Shown here: piece by piece, positions 32,225 to 41,442 of the stretch | Layout: every line of letters begins with the position of its first letter | Position numbering within the stretch: the first letter of the stretch is position 1 | DNA from: an uncultured Lachnospiraceae bacterium | Lineage (GTDB): Bacteria; Bacillota; Clostridia; Lachnospirales; Lachnospiraceae | Assembly (NCBI GenBank): GCA_900318375.1 | Contig: ONKG01000011.1 | Location: 1-64,000 of the forward strand | Length of the DNA: 64,000 nucleotides | Reading direction: 5' to 3' | Translations under genes and position numbers: made by a program | The notes under the pieces: generated by a model | Database searches by the model: none | Seen by the model: only the letters and a program-made list of their open reading frames with translations | Told to the model about the DNA's origin: nothing

Positions 32225-35200
32225 ATGGATCAAAGAATCGCCTTAGAGAAAAACAGTATTCTGCACTTCCCGGGGATGGAGTGTGTCATCGGCTCCTGCG
32301 TCGGAAAGGGATCCAATGTGATCGCTTACACAGGCAGCTACAGAGACAGTCAGAATCCTTCTCTTTCTCATCTTGTGCTGATCAGGGAACTCTATCCCTA
32401 TGACCCCGAAGGCGGGATCAGCAGATCCGTGAAAGGCAGTCTGCAAATAGAACCGTTTTCGCAGCAGCTCTATGATTTTAATAAAATGACGTTTGAGCGA
32501 GGCAATGAAGTACATATCCGTCTGGCGGGAACTTTTCCTTCGGACATCGATGTAAATATCAATACCTTTGAATATAATAATACGCTGTACAGCCTGCTGG
32601 GGTTTTCAGGCGGACGAACCCTGGACAGGGACCTGAAGCATTTCGAGCCGGCGCCGGAAAAAAATTCAATGGTATCGGGAAATAAGACCGGAGAACTGCT
32701 GCGGATCATCCGGATCGTGAAAGGGGCGCTCAGTGTCCTGCAGTCTTTCCATGAGGCCGGATATCTTCATCTGGATATCAGCCCGGACAACATCCTTCTG
32801 ATCGGCGGGGGAGATAAAGAACGCGTGACTCTGATCGACTACAACAGTGTCCACACCCTGCAGGAGATCCGCCGGCACCGTGCTGTCTATTTCAGCACAA
32901 AAGAAGGATACACTGCCCCGGAGGTCCATATGGGGCGCATTTCCGAAATCAGAGAATGGACAGATCTGTACTCCGTCGCCGCGGTATTCTACCGCTGCCT
33001 TGCCGGCAGAAAGCTTACCCCTCTGCAGATGATCGGCAATGCCCCGATCAATGTCACCGAAGAAAACCCGGGACTGCTCGAAGGATGTCCCGAGAGTGCT
33101 CTCTCCATGCTTCGCCGCATTCTTCGAAAGGGACTTGCAGTCACACCCCGCAGGCGCTATCACAGAGCTTCACAAATGATGGCAGACCTGACCGAACTGG
33201 AGGACAGGATCATAGGCAGGGGTATTACGCATTGGGCATTATGGGAGAACGGAAGAAAACAGATCCGGAAAGCTTTACAGGAAAACACAGCCCTGAATTA
33301 TATTCTGGATGAAAAAAAGATTTATCCTCTTTACGCGGAGACAGATGACGGCAAGAGGATTTCACTCCTGCAGGACCTCTGGACATCAGATGACCCGCAG
33401 GAAACTGCAGGGTTACCGGCAGCTGCCGGATTGCAGGGGGCATCACATGCGCCTGTTCTTCTGCTGGGCGGAGGCGGCATGGGCAAGACCACCGCTCTGT
33501 TCAGACTTTCCTGTGTGCAGCAGAATAGCTATACAGCCGGTTCAACAGCTGTATACTACATATCCCTGTATGGATATCGTGACAGGAATCCCCACTACAT
33601 CTGCGACTATCTTCTGCAGAGTCTGAAATTCAAGCAGCACACCGACAGTATGGAAAGCGCCCGCAGGGAACTCAAGCAGCTCCTGGACAGGCCTATGCCT
33701 GCGTCTCCTGCCTTTTTGCTCCTTCTGGACGGCCTCAATGAGGCATCCGGCGATACCGGACCTCTTCTGGAGGAAATCCACACTCTCTCCGGATTTGCCG
33801 GGGTACAGATCGTCCTCACCGGCAGGAGTGACCCGGGGGACAGCATTTTCCGCAGGCTCGTCCTCTGCCGTCTGGAACAGGCGGAAGTCAGAAAGATACT
33901 GGCAGAGGAAGGAATCCTGCCTCCGGAAAACATGGAGGTTTTTGACCTGCTCAGCTTTCCCATGCTTTTGTCCATGTATATAAGGACTGTCCGGAACGGA
34001 GAGAGACAGCTCAGACTCGGGAGCAGAGAAGAGCTGCTCAAAGACTATTTTGACGCAATATTGGAAAAAGAGAGGAGAGACCTTCCCGCGGATCAGAATT
34101 CCTTTATGGGGGTTGATGCCGCAGTGAGATACCTGCTTCCGGAGATTGCCGCGCTGGCCGCTGAAAAGCAGCAGGCGCTGGCGCCGCAGGATTTACTGCG
34201 TGTGACTGAAGAGTGCTACAGAGAATTCTCACGGCGAGTACTCACAGTCATCTATCCGGAATGGATCGGCAGCACAGCACAACTCCGTCTCGGTACGAAC
34301 AGTGCCGATGAATGGTATGGCCAGGCGGTGCTGGAACTTCTGTGGCGGTGTCTGGGCCTCCTTGTCAGGGATGAAGAGGGACACTTCCGCGTTCCTCACC
34401 AGATCCTTGAAGAGTACCTGTCTGAACAGAGTGCGGTCTTTCATGAGAAATTTGACAGAGAAAAAAGAAGGCAGCGCAGATGGGGCATATTGATCGGGCT
34501 GTCCGCGGCCTGCGTCCTTGCTTTTTTGTTTGCGGCTTACAACGCCCATATACTCGCGCGGCTGTCACAGCAGCACAAACAGCTGCTCGAGCAGAACTCA
34601 GCTTCCCAGGTCAGAATCAGTGAGAACGCGAGACAGAATGGAAACAGGTACGAAGCTTTGCAGGCAGCTCTCCGGGCACTCACCTCGGATACGGAGGACC
34701 TGCCTGTCACTACAGAGGCAATACATGCTCTGGCATCATCCCTGCGGACTTTTCATTCACCGACTTTTCAGGTGACCTGCGCTGTAGAGCTTCCGGATGA
34801 AGCCCTTCGCATAGCAGTCTCCCCGAATGGAGACTTCCTGACGGTCCTGGACAAATCGTCTGCACTCCATTGCTATGATGGCAGGACCGGGGAAAAATTG
34901 TGGAAAAGGATCGGCAGACCCAATGATCATTCTATTCAGATCCTGGAGGAAGAAAGCAGTGTACTGCTGATCGGGAATGAACATATTGCGGCCTTTTCTT
35001 TAGAGGAAGGACAGTGTATATGGGAAAAGAATGTTCTCTGCGAAAATTATCTGATCCAGGACCGGGAACTGATCTTTGCCGGAATGGAGGACAGGACCAT
35101 TCGTTTTTCGCGAATTGATCTGCGCACAGGGGACCAGACAGCCCCTCCTGTCGAGACTGTTCTGGACTGCGGGATCGGCGACTATTGTCCTTTGCATAAC

Positions 35201-37285
35201 GGCAAATTTGTCTGTTATCCTGACGCTGGTATCCGCTTCCTGCTTCTACGTAAGGTACATGGTGTATATGAATATACAGATCTGGTGCTGGACCGGATTG
35301 ATATTTCTGACGGGACATGCCTGAAGCCTGTCAGCATTCCTGTTGATAAAAAAACAACAGACATGGACACAGACTGGGACGATCATGTTCCATATAGTGT
35401 GATCTATGTTCCTGCCGAAATGAGCACAACTGCATGCGGAGGCCTGTTTTTCTGTTTTGATCTGCCGGATTACGGGAATGACGGGACCAGACTGATCACC
35501 GGTTTTTTAGAGGACGAAAACAGCACATGGAGTCATTTTGAACAATATGAAATGTCTCTCAGCTGCATATCGGATGAAGTCATTTATCCCGCCGCGGCAG
35601 TTCCTGTCCTGCATCTTCTGCCCGATCACAGGATCATGATCCTGTACGGCAGTGAACTGATCACATTGAATTTACCAGATGAAGACGAAGTACATCAGAC
35701 CATTCCGTTTATTACCAGAGAGGAGTACACATTAACAACATCTTTTAAGAGCAGCAATATACTGTTCTGCAGAATTGAGGATGATCCTTTTTCCTTATTT
35801 GTCCTGTATGAAGACGGAAGCGCGGAATATATGGATCAATATGCTCATGTCAAAAAGGAGCAGCTTCTGGATAAGAGCCTTCGTATGGCCTGCGGTGCCG
35901 GAAAAAAGAGTCCCTATAGAATGGACGATGGAACACTGCTCAGCGAATCAGGCTGTCAGCAAGCTTATCAGGACGCATTCTGCCTCCTGCAGGCGGACAG
36001 CAGAAGAAATGCCTATGTCGTGAGCCTGACCGGAGACACAGACGGCAGATCCCTGACAGAGAAGGGAATGTGCGATAATCTGGCTGCGCGTGAAGAGCAG
36101 ACAGGAGATCTTCTCCACGTCATGCCTGATGGAAAGTCCCTGCTCGCATTGTATCCCCTGACACTCGTAAACAGCGATGAATTCACCAGACAGATGGAAG
36201 CTGTTGTCATAGATCTTTCTGACATGAAAGTCAAAAAAAGGTCTTCTTTTGTAATTCCTAAAGAAGATATTTCGCTGCAGGATATATCCGCCGACGGAAA
36301 GACTCTGTTTTTCAGAAGACATACTTATGATCTGGAAACGGAAACTCTGCAGAAAACGGGGCCTTCTGCGGTATGGAATGATCCTTCCCGGATTATTCCT
36401 GAAAACGGACAGTTTATAAGAGAAAGCTGTCAGCAAACGTATTATGCGGCAGAAGACGGATGGAAACTCGATAACGGCACTGACTGGGACGGAGAGACGA
36501 TCCACTGGGTTTTCCATGGAAAAGAACATAAAGTCAGCCTGCTTGACAATGGGTCCAATGTCCTCGAACACCGGGTGCTTGAATATTCGGCTGACTTTAA
36601 GGGAGATGACCGACAGTACTATTCTTATGATGAGATTGTTTCGGGAGACAACGGCCTTCTTTTTGTCAGGTGCACAGAAGAGGAAAAATCAAGATATGGG
36701 CTTCGTAATGTCGATTATCTGATGGTTTATTCGCTCAAGACCGGTAAATGGGAAAAGGTCATGCTGCCGGACGGGACTGAAGCGGATGTGATGCCATACC
36801 CGGCTGACTCGGAACAGCTTTTCGCGATTGGAGGGGCGGACAATGCGGTGCGCATTTATGACATGGATTCCAAAGAGTTCATAATGACCTGCAAGGTCGA
36901 TATCAATCATGAAAACATACAGAAAATGTCCTTCATCATGGATGACAGTTTTCTTGCTGTATGGGATATTCTGGGATTTTCTATCTTTGATGTCTCCACC
37001 GGAGAACAGGTTTTTTATAGAGCAGCAGGCAGGGATCACAGGTTGGACGACACCTATTCCGGCTTTGTGTTTGAAGATGATGACGGTCTTTTTGTGGCGG
37101 GAAAAGCCGGTTTCTGCCTGGATCCCGTTCATTGGGAAATCCGGTATGACATTCCTTTTCTCGAGACAGTGACACAGGATCGGATCATTACCAGGGAGGA
37201 TGATACCATTACACAGTATCCGGCATATTCTGTTGAGGATCTCATCAGGGAAGGGAAAGAAGCTTTGGAAATGCTTAGAAAATGA
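32225..37285 (+). CDS. Protein kinase-like / NACHT-type STAND NTPase / transmembrane / beta-propeller protein
   Basis: A 1686-residue multidomain protein. Residues 15-330 form a Ser/Thr kinase-like domain: glycine loop GSCVGKGSN, HLDISPDNILL (Asp184, Asn189), IDYNS in place of DFG (Asp205) and TAPEV, but Arg54 stands where the beta-3 lysine is expected (VLIREL). Residues 405-740 are a NACHT/STAND NTPase: Walker A GGGGMGKT (415-422), Walker B LLLLDGLNE (498-506), sensor-like LTGRSDP, and the winged-helix end FRVPHQILEEYLS. One transmembrane helix spans about 754-773, then a short coiled region (SQQHKQLLEQ). About 850 residues of beta-propeller-like strands follow, including WD/PQQ-like units such as ALHCYDGRTGEKLWKRIG and NAVRIYDMDSKEF. 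The kinase and NTPase would be cytoplasmic and the propeller outside, or the reverse. The ATG at 32225 has AGAAGG eight bases upstream. Role unknown: signalling or immune-type sensing is inference. Confidence 0.85.
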   Translation: MDQRIALEKNSILHFPGMECVIGSCVGKGSNVIAYTGSYRDSQNPSLSHLVLIRELYPYDPEGGISRSVKGSLQIEPFSQQLYDFNKMTFERGNEVHIRLAGTFPSDIDVNINTFEYNNTLYSLLGFSGGRTLDRDLKHFEPAPEKNSMVSGNKTGELLRIIRIVKGALSVLQSFHEAGYLHLDISPDNILLIGGGDKERVTLIDYNSVHTLQEIRRHRAVYFSTKEGYTAPEVHMGRISEIREWTDLYSVAAVFYRCLAGRKLTPLQMIGNAPINVTEENPGLLEGCPESALSMLRRILRKGLAVTPRRRYHRASQMMADLTELEDRIIGRGITHWALWENGRKQIRKALQENTALNYILDEKKIYPLYAETDDGKRISLLQDLWTSDDPQETAGLPAAAGLQGASHAPVLLLGGGGMGKTTALFRLSCVQQNSYTAGSTAVYYISLYGYRDRNPHYICDYLLQSLKFKQHTDSMESARRELKQLLDRPMPASPAFLLLLDGLNEASGDTGPLLEEIHTLSGFAGVQIVLTGRSDPGDSIFRRLVLCRLEQAEVRKILAEEGILPPENMEVFDLLSFPMLLSMYIRTVRNGERQLRLGSREELLKDYFDAILEKERRDLPADQNSFMGVDAAVRYLLPEIAALAAEKQQALAPQDLLRVTEECYREFSRRVLTVIYPEWIGSTAQLRLGTNSADEWYGQAVLELLWRCLGLLVRDEEGHFRVPHQILEEYLSEQSAVFHEKFDREKRRQRRWGILIGLSAACVLAFLFAAYNAHILARLSQQHKQLLEQNSASQVRISENARQNGNRYEALQAALRALTSDTEDLPVTTEAIHALASSLRTFHSPTFQVTCAVELPDEALRIAVSPNGDFLTVLDKSSALHCYDGRTGEKLWKRIGRPNDHSIQILEEESSVLLIGNEHIAAFSLEEGQCIWEKNVLCENYLIQDRELIFAGMEDRTIRFSRIDLRTGDQTAPPVETVLDCGIGDYCPLHNGKFVCYPDAGIRFLLLRKVHGVYEYTDLVLDRIDISDGTCLKPVSIPVDKKTTDMDTDWDDHVPYSVIYVPAEMSTTACGGLFFCFDLPDYGNDGTRLITGFLEDENSTWSHFEQYEMSLSCISDEVIYPAAAVPVLHLLPDHRIMILYGSELITLNLPDEDEVHQTIPFITREEYTLTTSFKSSNILFCRIEDDPFSLFVLYEDGSAEYMDQYAHVKKEQLLDKSLRMACGAGKKSPYRMDDGTLLSESGCQQAYQDAFCLLQADSRRNAYVVSLTGDTDGRSLTEKGMCDNLAAREEQTGDLLHVMPDGKSLLALYPLTLVNSDEFTRQMEAVVIDLSDMKVKKRSSFVIPKEDISLQDISADGKTLFFRRHTYDLETETLQKTGPSAVWNDPSRIIPENGQFIRESCQQTYYAAEDGWKLDNGTDWDGETIHWVFHGKEHKVSLLDNGSNVLEHRVLEYSADFKGDDRQYYSYDEIVSGDNGLLFVRCTEEEKSRYGLRNVDYLMVYSLKTGKWEKVMLPDGTEADVMPYPADSEQLFAIGGADNAVRIYDMDSKEFIMTCKVDINHENIQKMSFIMDDSFLAVWDILGFSIFDVSTGEQVFYRAAGRDHRLDDTYSGFVFEDDDGLFVAGKAGFCLDPVHWEIRYDIPFLETVTQDRIITREDDTITQYPAYSVEDLIREGKEALEMLRK

Positions 37286-37294
37286 TGAAGAATA

Positions 37295-37347
37295 AAAGGG
37301 CAGCAGAGAGCCGATCATTTTAAACTCTCTGCTGCTCCTTTTCTATT
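37295..37347 (+). terminator. Terminator of the kinase-NACHT-propeller gene
   Basis: AAAGGGCAGCAGAGAG and CTCTCTGCTGCTCCTTTT form a 13-bp or longer stem followed by CTATTT. The stem sequence resembles the GGGCAGCAG hairpin at position 12, though this may be chance. Confidence 0.85.
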
Positions 37348-37451
37348 TAAATTATAATGCGCTGCTGAACAATACTTCGGTGCGAAGCCGGGTGCACACA
37401 TGCGAAATCCGCGATGATTGACATAATACTATACAGCATTGTATTGCAGTT

Positions 37452-38339
37452 TTATTCGGTTCGTTCTCCTCCCCAGAAGAAGAGTGCCACAGTGCCGGGA
37501 CCGGTGTGGCTTCCTATAGTTGTTCCTATGTCATTGATCTCGACTCTGCCGTTCAGATTGGGGAAACGTTCCTCGACAAGGCGGGCCACCTCTCTGGCAT
37601 CTTCGATACAGGCAGACTGCGAGATGTAGCATTTCCCGCTGTACTGTGTGCCGCCTTCTGCGTTTTCTTCCATTTTGTCCACGATGGTGCGGATGACTTT
37701 TTTCTTTGTGCGGATCTTATACCTGGGGATGAGACGGCCCAGATTGTCCATGTTGAGGAGAGGGCAGATATTGAGGAGACTGCCGATCATGCCTGAGGTC
37801 TTTGAAATACGTCCGCCGCGGATATAGAAAGTGAGATCCGTGGAAAAGAACCAGTGGTGCACGCGCAGGCGGTTTTTTAAGGTCCAGTTGAACAGACTCT
37901 CTATCTCCATGCCATCGGCTTTTTTCTGCGCGAGAGTATCCATCAGCAGACCGTAACCTGAAGAAGCCCCCAGGGAGTCAGCAATATAGATCTTCCGGTC
38001 AGGATATTGATCCTTGAGCAGATCCCGTGCGGCGTTGGCGGAATTTAGAGATCCGCTTATTCCTGAAGAAAGACAGACATGAAGGATATCCAGACCTTCT
38101 TTTAAAAATCCTTCAAAATAATCGCAGTATTCCTGGACATTTACCTGAGAGGTAGCCGTGGCAGCTCCTGCGGCCATTCTGGCATAGAATTCTGAAAAGG
38201 GAATGGACTGACCGAGATCATCCGGATATTCTTTCCCGTCAAGCGAGTAATGAAAGCAGATATACCGGACATCTATTTTCTGAAAGTGTTCAAGAGTCAG
38301 GTCTGCTGTGGAGCAGCAGCTGAGGATATATTGATTCAT
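37452..38339 (-). CDS. DegV family fatty-acid-binding protein
   Basis: A two-domain EDD-fold protein binding a fatty acid; characterised homologues (FakB) present fatty acids to the kinase FakA for phospholipid synthesis. The N-terminal domain shows CSTADLTLEHFQKIDVRYI. The conserved SSGISGSLNSA segment holds the ligand carboxylate, and ADSLGASSGYGLLMD and GRISKTSGMIGSLLNICPLL follow. 295 aa is normal. Start at 38339 follows AAAGGAG by eight bases; a Met seven codons earlier is possible. It is convergent with the kinase-NACHT gene. No fakA-like gene is adjacent. Confidence 0.9.
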   Translation of the reverse strand: MNQYILSCCSTADLTLEHFQKIDVRYICFHYSLDGKEYPDDLGQSIPFSEFYARMAAGAATATSQVNVQEYCDYFEGFLKEGLDILHVCLSSGISGSLNSANAARDLLKDQYPDRKIYIADSLGASSGYGLLMDTLAQKKADGMEIESLFNWTLKNRLRVHHWFFSTDLTFYIRGGRISKTSGMIGSLLNICPLLNMDNLGRLIPRYKIRTKKKVIRTIVDKMEENAEGGTQYSGKCYISQSACIEDAREVARLVEERFPNLNGRVEINDIGTTIGSHTGPGTVALFFWGGERTE

Positions 38340-38651
38340 AAAACAGGCTCCTTTCTGCATATGTATCTGTGTCTCAAATGCCTGGATGTATTCAGCATCC
38401 TCCTCGCGGTTTAAGGGAACGCCGGAGGAAAGTATGCAATGTTTTTTATCATGCGAAGTTTATTCATACATGTTTGCGGGCACTTGCCCATGGCCGCAAG
38501 TATGATAATTAAACATGTTCATAATGATAATTATAGGCTCCTGTGATGATTTGTCAAAAACACCGGGTACAAGTACGACGGCAGTACAAAAAAGCACGCA
38601 GGAGCAGGTATACAGGCTTATGCGCTTATTGCGGCCCCCCGATGAAATATA
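38340..38651. other. Intergenic region upstream of degV
   Basis: Holds the degV promoter on the - strand (not pinned down), the 18-mer TTTATTCATACATGTTTG (38459-38476) shared with 19532-19549, and an AT-rich palindromic-looking stretch near 38500-38535. No gene. Confidence 0.4.
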
Positions 38652-39455
38652 CTATCCTTTCAGCCGTTTCAGCCGTTTTGCAGTATGTCTTTCGATTTCT
38701 TTCCATAAACGTCCGAGCTGCCTTTTGTGGGTACAGAGTTTCTCCGAGCAGTTTTTGCAATGTAGATAGCCGTTTGTCACAGGTGAAAAGCGTTCCGGAT
38801 GCAGGAAAAAGGTGATCTCCCAGCGGAGCATCAGGATGAGAGACATGGCCAGAAGTGTCCATGAATAGGTTTTGCGGACGAAGAACATGGGTGTAAAAAT
38901 CATGGCATAGTCCCAGTTGTAAATGCGGCAGGAGCTGCAGCACTTGTTTTTCAGAAACCAGGTCTGAAAGGGACAGAAAAACAGGATGCAGATCATATCG
39001 CAGACGGAATAGATACAGCTTATGATGATCATAATCCCGTCATCAAATATACCGGACATATGCAGAGCCCCGAAAAAAACATTGAAACAGATCCAGATGA
39101 GGGCGACCAGCATAGCTGCGTTGTTGTCCGGTATCTCTATGTTCGTCTCGCCGGTGCGGATATAGTTTCGGGCAAACTGCTTCTGGCTTCCCGGGCTTTC
39201 CAGCTTTGCCGGGAAAAAGCGCAGGACCATTTCCACAGCAAAAACCAGCCACAGTATTCCTAGAATCACAGGCCTGCCCTCCAGCAGCCTGGTGATCTCA
39301 ATTCCGGACCCTCCCATGTTCAGCCGGTATCGAATATAGAAAACAAGGACTGCCAGCAGGAGCACTGACCGGTAGACCAGTCTAAAGTAATGATAGCTGC
39401 TGACCGGCGTCAGCTTTACGCGCCTTTTTGCTCTGCGCGTCTTCTTCTGTGTCAT
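38652..39455 (-). CDS. Polytopic membrane protein with paired cysteine motifs
   Basis: A 267-residue protein with about five hydrophobic segments (near residues 25-43, 62-80, 111-130, 135-158 and 195-215). Two cysteine clusters are present: CCSSCRIYNWDYAM in a loop near 170 and LHCKNCSEKLC near the C-terminus, which could together bind a metal (four or more Cys). Both termini are strongly basic (KKTRRAKRRVK and RHTAKRLKRLKG). I do not recognise a named family. The Cys pairs argue for a zinc-ribbon-like or redox site on the cytoplasmic face. It is likely transcribed alone. Confidence 0.7.
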   Translation of the reverse strand: MTQKKTRRAKRRVKLTPVSSYHYFRLVYRSVLLLAVLVFYIRYRLNMGGSGIEITRLLEGRPVILGILWLVFAVEMVLRFFPAKLESPGSQKQFARNYIRTGETNIEIPDNNAAMLVALIWICFNVFFGALHMSGIFDDGIMIIISCIYSVCDMICILFFCPFQTWFLKNKCCSSCRIYNWDYAMIFTPMFFVRKTYSWTLLAMSLILMLRWEITFFLHPERFSPVTNGYLHCKNCSEKLCTHKRQLGRLWKEIERHTAKRLKRLKG

Positions 39456-39643
39456 TTTTTACTCCCGAAATACTTTTACGCCAACACGGTATACTGCTCA
39501 ATTCCTCTTTTATCTTTTTATCCTTATATATTGTATCGTAAAATGACACATTTAGGGAAAAGCTTTTTTATGAAGTGCTGTGACAGTGTGTGTAAGGCAG
39601 TGCTGTCAGCGGCGCTGTACTGCGGTTTTATTAAAAATTTTTC

Positions 39644-39672
39644 TTGCCAAATGAACTTTGAGTCTATATAAT
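39644..39672 (+). promoter_or_regulatory. Promoter of tRNA-Thr
   Basis: TTGCCA (39644-39649) and a perfect TATAAT (39667-39672) are separated by 17 bp. Transcription would begin near 39679, about 35 nt before the tRNA. The discriminator region just after the -10 box is AGTTAGTCGCC. Confidence 0.75.
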
Positions 39673-39713
39673 AAGTTAGTCGCCTGCCGAAAAGGGCGGC
39701 GTGTGTATGGTAT

Positions 39714-39786
39714 GCTGGAATAGCGCAGTCGGTAGCGCAACTGATTCGTAATCAGTAGGTCGAGGGTTCGAGTCCCTTTTCCAGCT
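39714..39786 (+). tRNA. tRNA-Thr (anticodon CGT)
   Basis: A complete cloverleaf: acceptor GCTGGAA/TTCCAGC, D arm GCGC-AGTCGGTA-GCGC, anticodon arm ACTGA-TTCGTAA-TCAGT with anticodon CGT (reads ACG, threonine), variable loop AGGTC, T arm GAGGG-TTCGAGT-CCCTT, discriminator T. CCA is not encoded. It stands alone between its own promoter and terminator. Confidence 0.95.
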
Positions 39787-39792
39787 CTTTCT

Positions 39793-39845
39793 TGCGCGGA
39801 TATGCATGACCGAAGAGCGGTAGAGCATGTCCGCGCATATTTTTT
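39793..39845 (+). terminator. Terminator of tRNA-Thr
   Basis: TGCGCGGA-TA-TGC pairs with GCA-TG-TCCGCGCA, followed by TATTTTTT. It begins 7 bases after the tRNA end. Confidence 0.85.
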
Positions 39846-39913
39846 AACAGATAAGAAATTGCAATCAAAGCAGAAGATTGCCGAAAAATTATTTCATATA
39901 AAGGAGATCAGGT

Positions 39914-41296
39914 ATGGCGCAGTTATGGGGCGGCAGATTTACGAAACAGACAGATGAGGCGGTGAAGGCATTCAATGACTCGATCGGATTTGACAAGCGT
40001 CTATACAGGCAGGATATTCAGGGCAGCATGGTCCACGCCAGGATGCTGGGCAGACAGGGTATCCTGACGGCAGAGGACTGCCAAGCGATCGAGAAGGGGC
40101 TGCAGGGAATCCTCGCGGACATCGAGAGCGACAGGATGGAGATCACTGCGGAGTATGAAGATATTCACAGCTTTGTGGAGGCGAATCTCATCGACCGGAT
40201 CGGTGACGCCGGAAAGCGCCTGCACACAGGCAGAAGCCGCAATGACCAGGTCGCTCTGGATATGCGCCTTTATACAAGAAATGCAGTGGATGAAGTTCGC
40301 AGGGAGACTCTTCATCTTCTGGATGTGATCCTGGACCTGATGGAAAAGAATACCGACACCTTTATGCCGGGCTTTACCCATCTGCAGAAGGCCCAGCCCA
40401 CCACACTGGCGCATCACCTGGGTGCCTATTTTGAAATGCTGCGCAGGGACTGCACAAGGTTTGCGGACTGCCGCGTGCGCATGAATGAATGCCCGCTCGG
40501 AGCGGGGGCCATGGCAGGTACCACCTATCCCCTTGACCGGGCTTTTGTCGCGGCGGAACTCGGCTTCGACTGCGCGACGCGCAACTCCATGGACAGTGTT
40601 TCCGACCGCGATTACCTGCTGGAGTTTCTGTCGGATCTCTCCATCCTGATGATGCATCTGTCCCGTTTTTCCGAGGAACTCATCATCTGGAATTCCAATG
40701 AGTACCGCTTTGTGGAGATGGACGACGCTTTTTCCACCGGCAGCAGTATTATGCCGCAGAAGAAAAATCCCGATATCTGCGAGCTTGTAAGAGGCAAGGT
40801 CGGCCGCGTCTACGGTGATCTGATGTCTCTTCTGACCGCCATGAAGGGTCTGCCTCTTGCCTACAACAAGGATATGCAGGAAGACAAGGAACCCGCTTTT
40901 GACGCCATCGATACCGCCATGGCCTGCATCCCGCTCTTTGCCGGTATGCTGAGTACCATGAAATTCAACAAAGATGTCATGGAAAAGAGTGCCATGCGCG
41001 GTTTCACCAATGCGACGGATGCGGCAGATTACCTGGTCGGCAAGGGGGTTCCCTTCCGCGACGCCCACGGCATTATCGGCCGCCTGGTCCTCTACTGCAT
41101 CGATGCAGGCAAGGGAATTGAAGAACTGAGCCTCGGGGAACTGCGGGAATTTTCCGGTCAGTTTGATGAGGACGTCTTTGAAGCTGTCTCACTGCGTGCC
41201 TGTGTCAACCGCAGACTGACTGCAGGTGCCCCCGGAGAAGCAGCCATGGCAGAAGAGATTGCCGCTTGCCGCAGATGGCTTGAGGCTCAGAAATAA
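39914..41296 (+). CDS. argH: Argininosuccinate lyase
   Basis: Last step of arginine synthesis: cleaves argininosuccinate into arginine and fumarate. A homotetrameric fumarase/aspartase-superfamily enzyme. Signatures are LWGGRFTKQTDE at the N-terminus, LHTGRSRNDQVALD, HLQKAQPTTLAHH, and the mobile loop GSSIMPQKKNPDICEL with the catalytic serine. 460 aa is normal. Ribosome site AAGGAG. argG is not adjacent in this window. Confidence 0.97.
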   Translation: MAQLWGGRFTKQTDEAVKAFNDSIGFDKRLYRQDIQGSMVHARMLGRQGILTAEDCQAIEKGLQGILADIESDRMEITAEYEDIHSFVEANLIDRIGDAGKRLHTGRSRNDQVALDMRLYTRNAVDEVRRETLHLLDVILDLMEKNTDTFMPGFTHLQKAQPTTLAHHLGAYFEMLRRDCTRFADCRVRMNECPLGAGAMAGTTYPLDRAFVAAELGFDCATRNSMDSVSDRDYLLEFLSDLSILMMHLSRFSEELIIWNSNEYRFVEMDDAFSTGSSIMPQKKNPDICELVRGKVGRVYGDLMSLLTAMKGLPLAYNKDMQEDKEPAFDAIDTAMACIPLFAGMLSTMKFNKDVMEKSAMRGFTNATDAADYLVGKGVPFRDAHGIIGRLVLYCIDAGKGIEELSLGELREFSGQFDEDVFEAVSLRACVNRRLTAGAPGEAAMAEEIAACRRWLEAQK

Positions 41297-41442
41297 GCTT
41301 GGAAATAATTGTTTTTCTGTCATAATTTACGAGACGGTCAGGGACTGTCTGTGTTATTATTATCGAATATCCGTTTTATGGACAGCTTTTCATAGATTTA
41401 CTTTAATGTCATAAATAAGAATGTCATAAGGAGAACGAAGAA

